From positions 1 through 10,879 of the forward strand of contig JADJXP010000003.1 of assembly GCA_016715795.1 (NCBI GenBank): DNA of 10,879 bases, given 5' to 3'. The position numbers were made by a program, and so were the translations under genes. Below the pieces are notes generated by a model. The model saw only the letters and a program-made list of their open reading frames with translations. It made no database searches and was not told the DNA's origin. This stretch comes from Chloracidobacterium sp. GTDB lineage: Bacteria > Acidobacteriota > Blastocatellia > Pyrinomonadales > Pyrinomonadaceae. This document shows, piece after piece, positions 1 through 5,196 of the stretch; within the stretch, counting starts at the first letter, position 1; the number at the start of each line of letters is the position of its first letter.

Positions 1-86
1 GTCCTTAGCGATTCGTCGCCCGTTTCCAACTAACGCTTGCAGACGCCATCGCATCAGTGTGTGCGTTGCCCCGCTGCGATAGACCT

Positions 87-317
87 CTAGGGCACATCGC
101 GGGCGAATTGTCGTAGAAGCGGTTCAGCGTCAATCGTTGTAATGATCCCTTCGTTTTCGGCGTGGTAAACCAACTTATCATCGCCAACGACGATTTCACC
201 ACGACACTCAACCTTATGCAGTAAATTGCCCGGAGCGTATTGCAAGGCATCGAACCGGGTCTTTTGAAGCTGTAACCCTGATTTACACATCTCCAGGACC
301 CTTTGTGTTCCAGCCAT
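87..317 (-). CDS. Hypothetical protein, 76 aa
   Basis: Open frame of 76 codons ending ...AEPLLRQFARDVP. Its composition looks like an ordinary soluble protein, with a plausible beta-rich centre (CRGEIVVGDDKLVYHAEN). I recognise no family. The start is weakly supported: an AGGTG lies only one or two bases before the ATG, which is too close for a good ribosome site. An overlapping minus frame (346 to 5) begins MANDPSLIGEWLEHKG but then turns into unconvincing sequence, so that short start could belong to the same gene with a frameshift between. It is on the strand opposite the main operon. Low confidence that this exact frame is translated. Confidence 0.35.
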   Translation of the reverse strand: MAGTQRVLEMCKSGLQLQKTRFDALQYAPGNLLHKVECRGEIVVGDDKLVYHAENEGIITTIDAEPLLRQFARDVP

Positions 318-562
318 TCACCTATTAAGCTGGGATCGTTAGCCATCCCGCAATTTATCGTTCGTAAAATGGGTATGCGTATAATTCATCTTCCTTATAT
401 TTACCGACCGCCTTCATCGCGGGCTACTTAGCACTGAAGATTCAGAGTTTCGTCGCCACCAGTTACTTGGCAGAGTCGGGCGAGTTCCGTTTCCGACGGC
501 CTCGGATTGGTCCCTCTCAAGCCCTCGAATGATGTGCTGGCAACTGGGGCATATTCTGATAG
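318..562. other. Stretch without a confident gene; possible minus-strand remnants
   Basis: No convincing gene is seen. On the minus strand an ATG at 417 opens a 20-codon frame (MKAVGKYKEDELYAYPFYER). It is stopped by TAA at 355-357, then continues in frame as IAGWLTIPA to a second stop at 325-327, just before the hypothetical gene starting at 317. This could be a short gene with a nonsense change, but it lacks a ribosome site. Further right, a minus frame reads ICPSCQHIIRGLER, a CPxC pair resembling part of a zinc ribbon, out of frame with the short ORF at 563-631. These may be pieces of one or two decayed small genes. Confidence 0.25.
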
Positions 563-631
563 CTAAAGTGCCGCGTCGAGCCGTTCCGCTAACTCTCCGA
601 TTTCATTCACAACGTCGTCGTCAATCATCAT
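563..631 (-). CDS. Very short minus-strand ORF (22 aa), possibly the 5' end of a frameshifted gene
   Basis: The minus strand has GGGAG three bases before a double ATG (631 and 628), a good ribosome-site arrangement. It is followed by MMIDDDVVNEIGELAERLDAAL and a TAG. The peptide is acidic and helical. Just past the stop, another frame continues with LAIRICPSCQHIIRGLER, so the intact gene may have been longer, with one missing or extra base near 563-575. No family is recognised. Its orientation matches the other weak minus-strand ORFs on the left edge and opposes the main + strand operon. Confidence 0.3.
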   Translation of the reverse strand: MMIDDDVVNEIGELAERLDAAL

Positions 632-689
632 TTTCTCCCGCCGCCTTCAACGCGCCGGCTATCACCGGACTCGGGCCGGGGAACGCTAA

Positions 690-725
690 ACACAAATAGC
701 CCGCCGTCGTTCGCGGTTCCGGGCT
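690..725 (-). terminator. Possible minus-strand terminator
   Basis: AGCCCG (698-703) pairs with CGGGCT (720-725), with an inner CCG/CGG (704-706/714-716). Read on the minus strand the hairpin is followed by ATTTGTGTTT. The stem is imperfect and the U tract is interrupted, so this is a weak call. It could stop transcription entering leftwards before the short minus-strand ORFs. Confidence 0.28.
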
Positions 726-746
726 TCGATGTAGCCATTGATTATT

Positions 747-770
747 CCCGATACTCATCTGAATATCGGG
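747..770. repeat. 7-bp perfect inverted repeat in the divergent intergenic region
   Basis: CCCGATA (747-753) and TATCGGG (764-770) are perfect complements separated by 10 bases. No U tract follows on either strand, so a terminator is unlikely. Its place between weak leftward ORFs and the rightward operon would suit an operator or a small hairpin, but nothing else supports binding by a regulator. Confidence 0.3.
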
Positions 771-854
771 CCGGGCGGAATAGGACAGGGGTTAGAGTCG
801 GCGGGATCTGAAATGTCAATCAAGAAGACGCCGATATGTGTACAAATAGTGAAC

Positions 855-890
855 GATTTCTATTGTTAGGTATTGATATATAATAATATC
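855..890 (+). promoter_or_regulatory. AT-rich segment with a perfect -10 hexamer (TATAAT, 879-884)
   Basis: This is the most AT-rich stretch before the rightward gene cluster and contains TATAAT at 879-884. No good -35 lies 16-18 bases upstream; TTGTTA at 863-868 is too close. It may be an activator-dependent or weak promoter for the genes starting near 891-930. An imperfect inverted repeat (CAAATAG...CTATTG, about 844-866) just upstream might be an operator. Low confidence. Confidence 0.25.
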
Positions 891-929
891 TTGGTTACAG
901 TTCCAATAACGCGGCGAAACCGCACTCTT

Positions 930-1123
930 ATGAAACCGAAGGACGACAAACCGATTACGACGATCGCGCGGACGAGAAACAGGAGCTTTTGAACTCGCGG
1001 CGAAAATGGATGTTCCGGCTTCTCAAATTGTGCGGGAAGCTGTCCGCGAAAAGCGTAGCGAAAGTGGGATGCCGAGGCCGCCGAGATAGAAACGGCCTGC
1101 ATCCGCAGCGAGCTTAATTTCCA
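930..1123 (+). pseudogene. Ribbon-helix-helix-like small protein, frameshifted
   Basis: Three + frames in succession carry one plausible protein: MKPKDDKPITTIAR from ATG 930, then DEKQEL, then FELAAKMDVPASQIVREAVR (about 974-1033), and finally DAEAAEIETACIRSELNFQ running up to the next gene. The central segment, with 'MDVPASQIVREAVRE', resembles the two-helix part of CopG/Arc-type ribbon-helix-helix DNA-binding proteins, which are common in phages as small regulators. At least two indels interrupt it. A TTG at 891 is in frame upstream of the ATG and could be the true start (VTVPITRRNRTL...). No Shine-Dalgarno is visible at either. The family assignment rests on a short motif only. Confidence 0.45.
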
Positions 1124-1124
1124 A

Positions 1125-1729
1125 ATGCGATTACTCGAACTATTTTGCGGCACGAAAAGCATCGGCAAAGCCTTTGAAGCGAAGGGCCGGGAAGTTGTTT
1201 CACTCGACCTCGACCCGCAATTTAACGCGACCATTACGGCGAACATTTCGACCTTGCTCTTGATACTTTCCACGGGTTTGATGCTGTAAGCTTCGCCGCC
1301 GTGCAATGCGTTCACGGTCGCAAGAATAGCCGGAATTGGCATCACGACCACACGCCAAAGACTGACGCGGCAAGACAGGAAATGGCGATATTAGAAAAGA
1401 CGGTCGCCATTATCAAAGCAGTAAACCCGCGAATGTTTTGGATAGAGAATCGGGTCGGCAAGATGCGACGGATGCCCGTGTTAAACGAATTCTTCCGGCA
1501 CACGCGACTTATTGCCAATACGGTGACACGCGAAATGAAGCCAACGGATATTCGACAAACACTTGGCAGGCGTCCCCGTCCGCGATGTAGCCCCGTGCGA
1601 ATTGCCACGAGGTCTTCCCCGCGAGGGAAGCAGGACGGGAACACAAGGATTAAAAAGGAAGCAAAGGCACGGGCGGTCATTCCGGCTGACCTATGCAACG
1701 AGATAGCTGCGTATGCAACGCAAGCCTAA
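1125..1729 (+). pseudogene. Phage-type DNA (cytosine-5) methyltransferase, multiply frameshifted
   Basis: C5-type methyltransferase (S-adenosylmethionine-dependent cytosine methylation), as found in many phages. Reading across frames gives the N-terminal motif I MRLLELFCGTKSIGKAFEAK with VVSLDLDP (1125-1215), the catalytic SPPCNAFTVARI (about 1291-1326), NWHHDHTPKTDAARQEMAIL (about 1337-1396), the ENV-like motif as WIENRVGKMRRMP (about 1438-1476), TYCQYGDTR (about 1507-1533), then MKPTDI, and a conserved tail PRGSRTGTQGLK...ARAVIPADLCNEIAAYA to the TAA at 1727-1729. All expected motifs are present, but they are spread over three frames, implying at least five indels. As written it could not give an active enzyme. 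It may have protected phage DNA from restriction. The family identification is firm; whether the breaks are biological or sequencing artefacts is open. Confidence 0.8.
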
Positions 1730-1758
1730 TTTCATTGACAACAAAGGACGCAAGGGAT

Positions 1759-1802
1759 CAGAAGGGCCAGGGGTTCCAGAGAATTCACGGCCGGCCCCTC
1801 TG
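1759..1802 (+). other. GC-rich hairpin between the methyltransferase and the next gene
   Basis: CAGAAGGGCC (1759-1768) and GGCCCCTCTG (1793-1802) are complementary except for one A:C position, with a 24-base loop containing GAATTC. No U tract follows, so it is not a standard intrinsic terminator. It could be a processing or translation-modulating hairpin before the gene at 1830. A frame crossing it (from ATG 1713) is open but not protein-like. Confidence 0.3.
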
Positions 1803-1829
1803 AAACGACTAAGAAAGATGGAGGACGCA

Positions 1830-2002
1830 ATGCCAAATTACGAACAGCAATTTCGATTCATTCTAACGACCGATTATGACTATTGCGACAAGACGACGGC
1901 CTTAGGATTGCCAAGAGTCTCGGCTATTTCCGCGATGGCAAATTGACCATTTCAGATGTTTGCCGCATTTGGCGGGAAGCGTTCGCGGAGGTGTCGCAAT
2001 GA
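1830..2002 (+). pseudogene. Small hypothetical phage protein (about 57 aa), one frameshift
   Basis: A GGAGG six bases before the ATG at 1830 sets the start: MPNYEQQFRFILTTDYDYC. The frame then degenerates, and another frame continues with DDGLRIAKSLGYFRDGKLTI and SDVCRIWREAFAEVSQ to TGA 2000-2002. Joined at about 1887-1895, these give one compact protein of about 57 residues with an amphipathic second half. I recognise the type from phage early regions but cannot assign a function. The stop overlaps the next start (ATGA, 1999-2002), implying translational coupling, so the second frame is clearly the genuine 3' end. Confidence 0.6.
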
Positions 2003-2308
2003 ACCACTGGATAGAAGCCGAGAACCGGCTGTTTAACATCGAGAAGATCGACCACGCTTGCTGGAACCCGGGCGTTAGAGACGCTGCGGATCCACATCGG
2101 CAAAGACCGTTTCGAGTTCAAGGGCGACATCGGCAAGGCGATCTACAAGCACTTATCAATGGGTGCGTTCAAGGCCGCAGAAATGGCGGAGAACGAACGG
2201 ATTTTTGCAAAGAAAGCGGCAGATTATGTTGCGAACGCGAAAGCCACGGACCCGACGATACCGGCAAGTTGTAAAGGGTTGAGATACCGTTTTAGAGCGG
2301 CGACGTGA
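1999..2308 (+). pseudogene. Hypothetical protein (about 100 aa), one frameshift
   Basis: It starts at ATG 1999, overlapping the previous stop. MNHWIEAENRLFNIEKIDHA with CWNPGV is followed after a frame change (about 2075-2082) by TLRIHIGKDRFEFKGDIGKA, IYKHLSMGAFKAAEMAENE and a Lys/Ala-rich stretch ending ...CKGLRYRFRAAT, stop TGA 2306-2308. The first 25 residues and the remaining 75 look like one small soluble protein with a beta hairpin (LRIHIGKDRFEFKGD) and helices. No function is recognised. The stop overlaps the GTG of the next gene (GTGA, 2305-2308), which continues the coupled operon. One indel breaks the gene as written. Confidence 0.6.
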
Positions 2309-2442
2309 AAGACACCTTTAGATATTTCATTTCGGAAACGGTCGGCAACGTCGTCGGCCTCGTGCTGATACTTTTCGCCCTTGCGGTGCTGTTTATCAGC
2401 ATCCTCTTTGATAACGCAGATGTAGCGGCCTGGATGCCGTAG
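2305..2442 (+). CDS. Small single-pass membrane protein, 45 aa
   Basis: A GTG start at 2305 overlaps the preceding stop, and the gene ends at TAG 2440-2442. The protein begins MKDTFRYFISETVGN, followed by a strongly hydrophobic stretch of about 20 residues (VVGLVLILFALAVLFISILF, residues about 16-35) and a short acidic tail DNADVAAWMP. One transmembrane helix is predicted, with no cleavable signal site obvious. Such small membrane proteins are common in phage early operons, often of unknown role; holin-like or superinfection functions are possible but not shown. The frame is intact. The ribosome site of the next gene (AGGAG, 2441-2445) overlaps its stop codon. Confidence 0.65.
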   Translation: MKDTFRYFISETVGNVVGLVLILFALAVLFISILFDNADVAAWMP

Positions 2443-2450
2443 GAGAAAAA

Positions 2451-3189
2451 ATGACAACGAAAGCCATTCAAACACAAACAAAGCCTGCTAGCGGGGCTGA
2501 ATCGCTCGAAAATGCCCTAATTAGCGGCGACCTATCGAGCCTATCGTCACAAGATCGAATTCTTTACTATCAGCAGACGTGCGAAAGCCTCGGCTTAACC
2601 CGCTGACCAAACCTTTGAGTACATCAAACTCAACGGCAAACTCACGCTCTACGCCCGCAAGGACGCGACGGACCAGCTTCGGAACATCCACGGCGTATCG
2701 ATCGACAAGCCGGACATTCAGCAGATCGACAACCTTATCATCGTGACCGTCACGGCGAAGGACTCAAAGGGCCGGAGCGATTCGGACATTGGCGTTGTGC
2801 CGAAAAGCGATATGGGCGGGAACTTGTCAAACGCTTTGATGAAGGCGGTGACGAAGGCCAAACGCCGCGTCACTCTTTCCATTTGCGGGCTCGGGATGCT
2901 CGACGAAACCGAGATTGAGACGATACCGAACGCCCAGGCGTTCAGCGAGCCGGAAAAGCCGAAGCAGATCAAAGAACCGGAACCAGTCGAGGACGGCGGA
3001 CGTGCGGCGGCGATCGCGGAGCTGCAAGACCTTTGCAAGCAACTGAATGACGCGGGCGACGACGTGAAGTGGACGGGCAAAAAGCTGAACGAGTACATCA
3101 ACGATCTATTCAGTGTCGAGGATGGCATTGCTTCGCTTAGTGCGGAGTCGTTCGAGACGGTGATCGAGGACCTTAAGGGCCGCTTGTGA
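2451..3189 (+). CDS. Phage recombination-type protein (ssDNA-annealing-protein candidate), two indels near 2600
   Basis: The start is ATG 2451 after AGGAG. MTTKAIQTQTKPASGAESLE leads to YYQQTCESLGL; the frame then breaks twice (about 2598-2616, 'CCCGCTGACCAAACCTTTG', where NPLTKPFEYIKLNGKLTLYA is expected). From about 2615 it is open to TGA 3187-3189: LYARKDATDQLRNIHGVSID, VTAKDSKGRSDSDIGVVPK, NALMKAVTKAKRRVTLSICG and LGMLDETEIE, then an acidic linker and a helical C-terminus (AELQDLCKQLNDAGDDVKWT). The CESLGLNP...ARKDATDQLR...KAKRR.TLSICGLGMLDE pattern is one I recognise as a widespread phage early protein, usually unnamed. Position next to RusA- and helicase-type genes suggests DNA annealing/recombination (Erf/Rad52-like role), but that function is inference. 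Confidence 0.65.
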
Positions 3190-3231
3190 ACTGCAGAACA
3201 AGGAAGAGTTTTAGTTTTAATGGAGGAAAAT

Positions 3232-3519
3232 ATGGATAAAAAATATGTCATCTGCCGGACTTACTCGGCAGGAGTATTCGCAGGTTTTCTTGAGAGTCGA
3301 AACGGCAAAGAAGTCGTTCTGACAAACGCCCGTCGGCTCTGGTACTGGGACGGCGCTGCTTCACTTTCGCAACTCGCGATGGAAGGCACTAAGCAGCCAA
3401 AAACCTGTAAGTTCCCGGATCGCCGTGATCGCGTGGAGCTTACCGAGGCGATCGAGATCCTCGATGTCACACCGGAAGCTCAGAAATCGATCGAGGAGGT
3501 GCCTGTATGGGCAATGTAG
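3232..3519 (+). CDS. DUF6948-like phage protein, 95 aa
   Basis: GGAGG at 3222-3226 lies five bases before ATG 3232, so this start is preferred over the in-frame ATG at 3220, which would overlap the ribosome site. The protein reads MDKKYVICRTYSAGVFAGFL, ESRNGKEVVLTNARRLWYWD, GAASLSQLAMEG and ends LTEAIEILDVTPEAQKSIEE VPVWAM. The 'V.RTYSAGVFAG...R.GKEVVL.NARR.WYW.GA.SLSQLA.EG...VPVW' pattern matches the family I know as DUF6948, a small, very conserved, phage-associated protein of unknown function. It is intact. Its last 13 bases overlap the start of the Gly-X repeat gene, so the two are coupled. In my memory this pairing with a Gly-rich repeat ORF recurs in phages, which would hint at a joint role, but no function is known to me. 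Confidence 0.8.
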   Translation: MDKKYVICRTYSAGVFAGFLESRNGKEVVLTNARRLWYWDGAASLSQLAMEGTKQPKTCKFPDRRDRVELTEAIEILDVTPEAQKSIEEVPVWAM

Positions 3520-3770
3520 GCTACGGCTCCGGCGACGGCTCCGGCTCCGGCGACGGCTTCGGCTACGGCTCCGGCTACGGCTCCGGCGACGGCTTCGGCG
3601 ACGGCTCCGGCTACGGCTACGGCTACGGCTTCGGCTACGGCTACGGCTACGGCTCCGGCGACGGCTTCGGCGACGGCTCCGGCTCCGGCTACGGCTTCGG
3701 CGACGGCTCCGGCTCCGGCGACGGCTACGGCTACGGCTACGGCTACGGCTTCGGCTACGGCTACGGCTAA
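3507..3770 (+). CDS. (Gly-X)n low-complexity protein, X = Tyr/Ser/Asp/Phe, 87 aa
   Basis: GGAGG at 3495-3499, seven bases before ATG 3507, supports translation. After MGNV the protein is 41 uninterrupted Gly-X dipeptides plus a final Gly: X is Tyr 16, Ser 11, Asp 8 and Phe 6 times, with no other residue. Every codon in the array ends in C (GGC, TAC, TCC, GAC, TTC). Composition (G/Y/S/D/F, no charge other than Asp) resembles disordered aromatic-Gly low-complexity domains. The ORF begins inside the preceding DUF6948-like gene and ends 50 bases before a strong terminator, so it is the last gene of that transcript. The frame is chosen by ribosome site, coupling and residue pattern; the same array also opens long Arg/Leu-, Arg/Ser- and Ala/Val-rich frames elsewhere, which I treat as shadows. 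Function unknown. Confidence 0.72.
   Translation: MGNVGYGSGDGSGSGDGFGYGSGYGSGDGFGDGSGYGYGYGFGYGYGYGSGDGFGDGSGSGYGFGDGSGSGDGYGYGYGYGFGYGYG
3519..3767 (+). repeat. Hexanucleotide coding repeat array (GGCNNC), 41.5 units
   Basis: An uninterrupted tandem array with unit GGC(T/G)(A/C/T)C. Only positions 4 and 5 of the hexamer vary, and only four of the six possible combinations occur (TA, TC, GA, TT). Ala (GC) and Val (GT) combinations are absent. Phe units fall at dipeptides 7, 13, 19 and 25, an exact 36-base spacing, before the pattern loosens (30, 39). This points to growth by duplication of 36-base blocks on top of the hexamer. Confidence 0.9.
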
Positions 3771-3819
3771 AAGCAAGAGTTTCGAGCAAGGGGCAGTTTC
3801 ATCAGAGAACCTCCTTTTA

Positions 3820-3849
3820 CGGGCCGGCCCCACAACCGGCCCGCTTTTT
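3820..3849 (+). terminator. Strong intrinsic terminator
   Basis: CGGGCCGG (3820-3827) and CCGGCCCG (3836-3843) form a perfect 8-bp GC stem with an 8-base loop, followed by C and TTTTT (3845-3849). It closes the transcript ending with the Gly-X repeat gene. The T run is also the 5' arm of a second small palindrome (GCTTTTTGAAAAAGC, 3843-3857) just before the next start. Confidence 0.85.
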
Positions 3850-3858
3850 GAAAAAGCT

Positions 3859-4005
3859 ATGACACGAACACAGATAAGATCGAGCGTGTATCGCACGCGG
3901 AGGCCCCGGCGGTTCAGCCCGTACAGGATGTTGATAGCGGCGGCGTGGGCTATGACGTTAGCCGTCATCGCTGCGTTGTTGGTTTACGCCGCGGGGGTGA
4001 AATGA
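3859..4005 (+). CDS. Small basic single-pass membrane protein, 48 aa
   Basis: ATG 3859 to TGA 4003-4005. The N-terminal half is very basic (MTRTQIRSSVYRTRRPRRFS), followed by a hydrophobic helix (MLIAAAWAMTLAVIAALLVY, residues about 24-43) and a short AAGVK tail. By the positive-inside rule the N-terminus would stay in the cytoplasm. There is no clear ribosome site; the start lies in the palindrome that follows the terminator, so the exact start is uncertain. The stop overlaps the next ATG (ATGA, 4002-4005), and the downstream gene has an SD-like GGGGGTGA inside this ORF, which supports it being translated. No family recognised. Confidence 0.55.
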   Translation: MTRTQIRSSVYRTRRPRRFSPYRMLIAAAWAMTLAVIAALLVYAAGVK

Positions 4006-4328
4006 ACCAGCCTAACTTATTCAATCATCCGCCGAAGCCGGTCAGCGTTCCGCGTAAGGCGATGCGTTTCGACGGGCCGGATTATGACAAGGCAAAGGAT
4101 AACGCCCGGTTGAGCGGCCAGATATTGCGGATCTTCGAGTTGATGAAGGATGGGCGTTGGCGGACGTTATCCGAAATTGAAGCCGAGACGGGCGACCCCG
4201 CGGCAAGCGTTTCGGCACAGCTACGCCATTTGAGGAAGCCCCGGTTCGGTTCGCACACGGTCGAAAAGCGGTCACGCGGCGAACGCAAACGCGGGTTGTT
4301 TGAGTACAGGTTATCGAGGGCGGACTAA
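4002..4328 (+). CDS. Winged-helix phage protein, 108 aa
   Basis: It starts at ATG 4002, overlapping the previous stop, with GGGGGTGA just upstream; an in-frame start at 3945 would lie inside the membrane-protein gene and is less likely. After a polar N-terminal tail (MNQPNLFNHPPKPVSVPRKA) residues about 40-105 read GQILRIFELMKDGRWRTLSE, IEAETGDPAASVSAQLRHLR and GSHTVEKRSRGERKRGLFEY RL. This is a winged helix-turn-helix: helix, 'WRTLSEI...TGDP.ASVSAQLR.LRK' recognition region, and a wing ending in GLFEYRL. It is a recurrent phage protein type; it probably binds DNA as a regulator or replication accessory protein, but its target is unknown. Intact, and coupled to the next gene by TAATG. Confidence 0.75.
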   Translation: MNQPNLFNHPPKPVSVPRKAMRFDGPDYDKAKDNARLSGQILRIFELMKDGRWRTLSEIEAETGDPAASVSAQLRHLRKPRFGSHTVEKRSRGERKRGLFEYRLSRAD

Positions 4329-4588
4329 TGGCTGCAACGATGGTTGAAATGTTCGAGTGCCCGACCTGCTACGAAGTCTATAAGCACTACGACGACGCAG
4401 AATTTTGCCATCCGATACGGAAAGTTTGGGTTTGTTCCGAGTGCAAGGAAGAAATGAATAACAAGGCCGAGTTCGATGAACACGTCAAAGAGAACCACCC
4501 TATTCAGGTTGATTCCTATGGCTTTGAAATTGTGCCTCAAGCGGAACTCGAAGCCGCCGGACAACAACGGCTGTGGAGGTCTGAATGA
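4328..4588 (+). CDS. C2H2-type zinc-finger protein, 86 aa
   Basis: The start is ATG 4328 in a TAATG overlap. The N-terminal CPTC (residues 11-14) and a further Cys-His pair (FCHP) come first, then a classical finger: CSEC, 12 residues, His, 4 residues, His (WVCSECKEEMNNKAEFDEH then VKENH). An acidic tail follows. The spacing C-x2-C-x12-H-x4-H matches zinc-binding C2H2 fingers, which are unusual but not rare in phages and bacteria. It probably binds nucleic acid or protein; no family name is claimed. The 3' end contains the ribosome site (GGAGGT, 4575-4580) of the next gene and overlaps its ATG by ATGA. Confidence 0.7.
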   Translation: MAATMVEMFECPTCYEVYKHYDDAEFCHPIRKVWVCSECKEEMNNKAEFDEHVKENHPIQVDSYGFEIVPQAELEAAGQQRLWRSE

Positions 4589-4848
4589 GAATCGAACACC
4601 GATACCTCCCCTGGGAGCCGGACCTTGAGATTAAATCGCCGACACGAGGGCGTAAACGCCGAAGACTGCGGATACCGTCCGAAGTAAAGCAGATCGCATC
4701 TTCGACGGTACGAATTCATAAACAGCACCGTGACGCGAAGGTCGGCGTCAATGCCCGCCGAGCGTATTTCCGCGAGTACTACGCCAAGAACCGAGACGCG
4801 AAACTTAAGGCGGCGAAGTTACGGCAGCAAGGGGCCAGGAAACGATGA
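4585..4848 (+). CDS. Highly basic hypothetical protein, 87 aa
   Basis: GGAGGT five bases upstream and an ATGA overlap fix the start at 4585. The protein is rich in Arg/Lys (PTRGRKRRRLRIPSEVKQIA; ARRAYFREYYAKNRDAKLKA; ends AAKLRQQGARKR). The second half, 'AYFREYYAKNRDAKLKAAKL', resembles the basic helical segments seen in several phage DNA-binding or HNH-associated proteins, but no catalytic motif is present. Nucleic-acid binding is a reasonable inference from charge only. The frame is intact, and its stop overlaps the next ATG (4845-4848). Confidence 0.65.
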   Translation: MRIEHRYLPWEPDLEIKSPTRGRKRRRLRIPSEVKQIASSTVRIHKQHRDAKVGVNARRAYFREYYAKNRDAKLKAAKLRQQGARKR

Positions 4849-5015
4849 GCGACAACAAAATAATGCAATTCATTCACGACGACGCGGAGTGCGACCGGCT
4901 TTGGCGGGGAATGACTACGGAGCAAAAACGCCGGACGCTTGCACTTGCCGAGGGTGATACGTGGCACTTGGCGGACCTTATGCGAGACGTGATCGACGAT
5001 GCAAGCAGTAATTGA
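4845..5015 (+). CDS. Small acidic hypothetical protein, 56 aa
   Basis: ATG 4845 overlaps the previous stop (ATGA). The protein starts MSDNKIMQFIHDDAECDRLW, continues RGMTTEQKRRTLALAEGDTW and ends HLADLMRDVIDDASSN. It is acidic and predicted to be mostly helical. No family recognised. GGGGCC before the start is a poor ribosome site, so translation probably relies on coupling to the upstream gene. Its last 17 bases overlap an ATG at 4999 in another frame, which opens the frame leading into the HNH gene. Confidence 0.6.
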   Translation: MSDNKIMQFIHDDAECDRLWRGMTTEQKRRTLALAEGDTWHLADLMRDVIDDASSN

Positions 5016-5196
5016 CCTAGTGAACGCCGCGTATCGGATGAAGGGCGGGAAGGGTGACGCCGGGGCGATTATATTGCGTCCGCTTCGGCGTAAGTGTTTG
5101 GATGTGCAACTAGATAGTGGTAAAATAGAAACGGTCGAAAAAGGTGTTATCAGCACCAATTCCGACCTAACCAATAAACCTGTTTCGGAGGTTCAT
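4999..5196 (+). other. Open segment ahead of the HNH gene; possible truncated gene fused in frame
   Basis: An ATG at 4999 opens MQAVIDLVNAAYRMKGGKGD and stays open into the HNH frame (66 codons before the HNH Met). Only the first 35-40 residues (to ...LRRKCLDVQ) look like coding sequence of the neighbouring type. After about 5098 the base composition becomes more AT-rich and contains promoter elements. A likely reading is the start of an older small gene whose 3' part was displaced by the HNH cassette, with the in-frame join accidental. Translation from 4999 as a 265-aa fusion cannot be excluded. Confidence 0.4.
5098..5126 (+). promoter_or_regulatory. Sigma70-type promoter for the HNH gene
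   Basis: TTGGAT (5098-5103), a 17-base spacer and TAAAAT (5121-5126) with an extended -10 TG (TGG before the hexamer). The predicted start is near 5133, giving a leader of about 65 bases before the HNH ATG. Having its own promoter fits a mobile endonuclease cassette. Confidence 0.5.

Noticed and set aside
813..869. 18-codon + strand ORF (MSIKKTPICVQIVNDFYC)
   Set aside because: It has a weak upstream GGCGGGA, but is too short and unsupported to call; it may be a chance frame before the main gene cluster.
866..1351. 161-codon minus-strand ORF
   Set aside because: It is the antisense shadow of the frameshifted C5 methyltransferase, whose motifs are on the + strand.
1734..1765. TTGACA at 1734 as a promoter for the gene at 1830
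   Set aside because: No -10-like hexamer occurs 16-18 bases downstream; the sequence there is GC-rich.
2718..3251. 177-codon Ser-rich minus-strand ORF
   Set aside because: Antisense of the recombination-type protein, which has a recognisable conserved signature and ribosome site.
3519..3767. CRISPR array or diversity-generating region in the repeat array
   Set aside because: Units are six bases without spacers, and there is no reverse transcriptase or template repeat nearby.
3361..3968. Long Arg/Ser-, Arg/Leu- and Ala/Val-rich frames over the hexamer array (minus 3361-3789 and 3480-3968, plus 3425-3862)
   Set aside because: A hexamer repeat without stop triplets leaves several frames open. 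Only the Gly-X frame has a ribosome site, a clean start at the array edge and a stop at its end.
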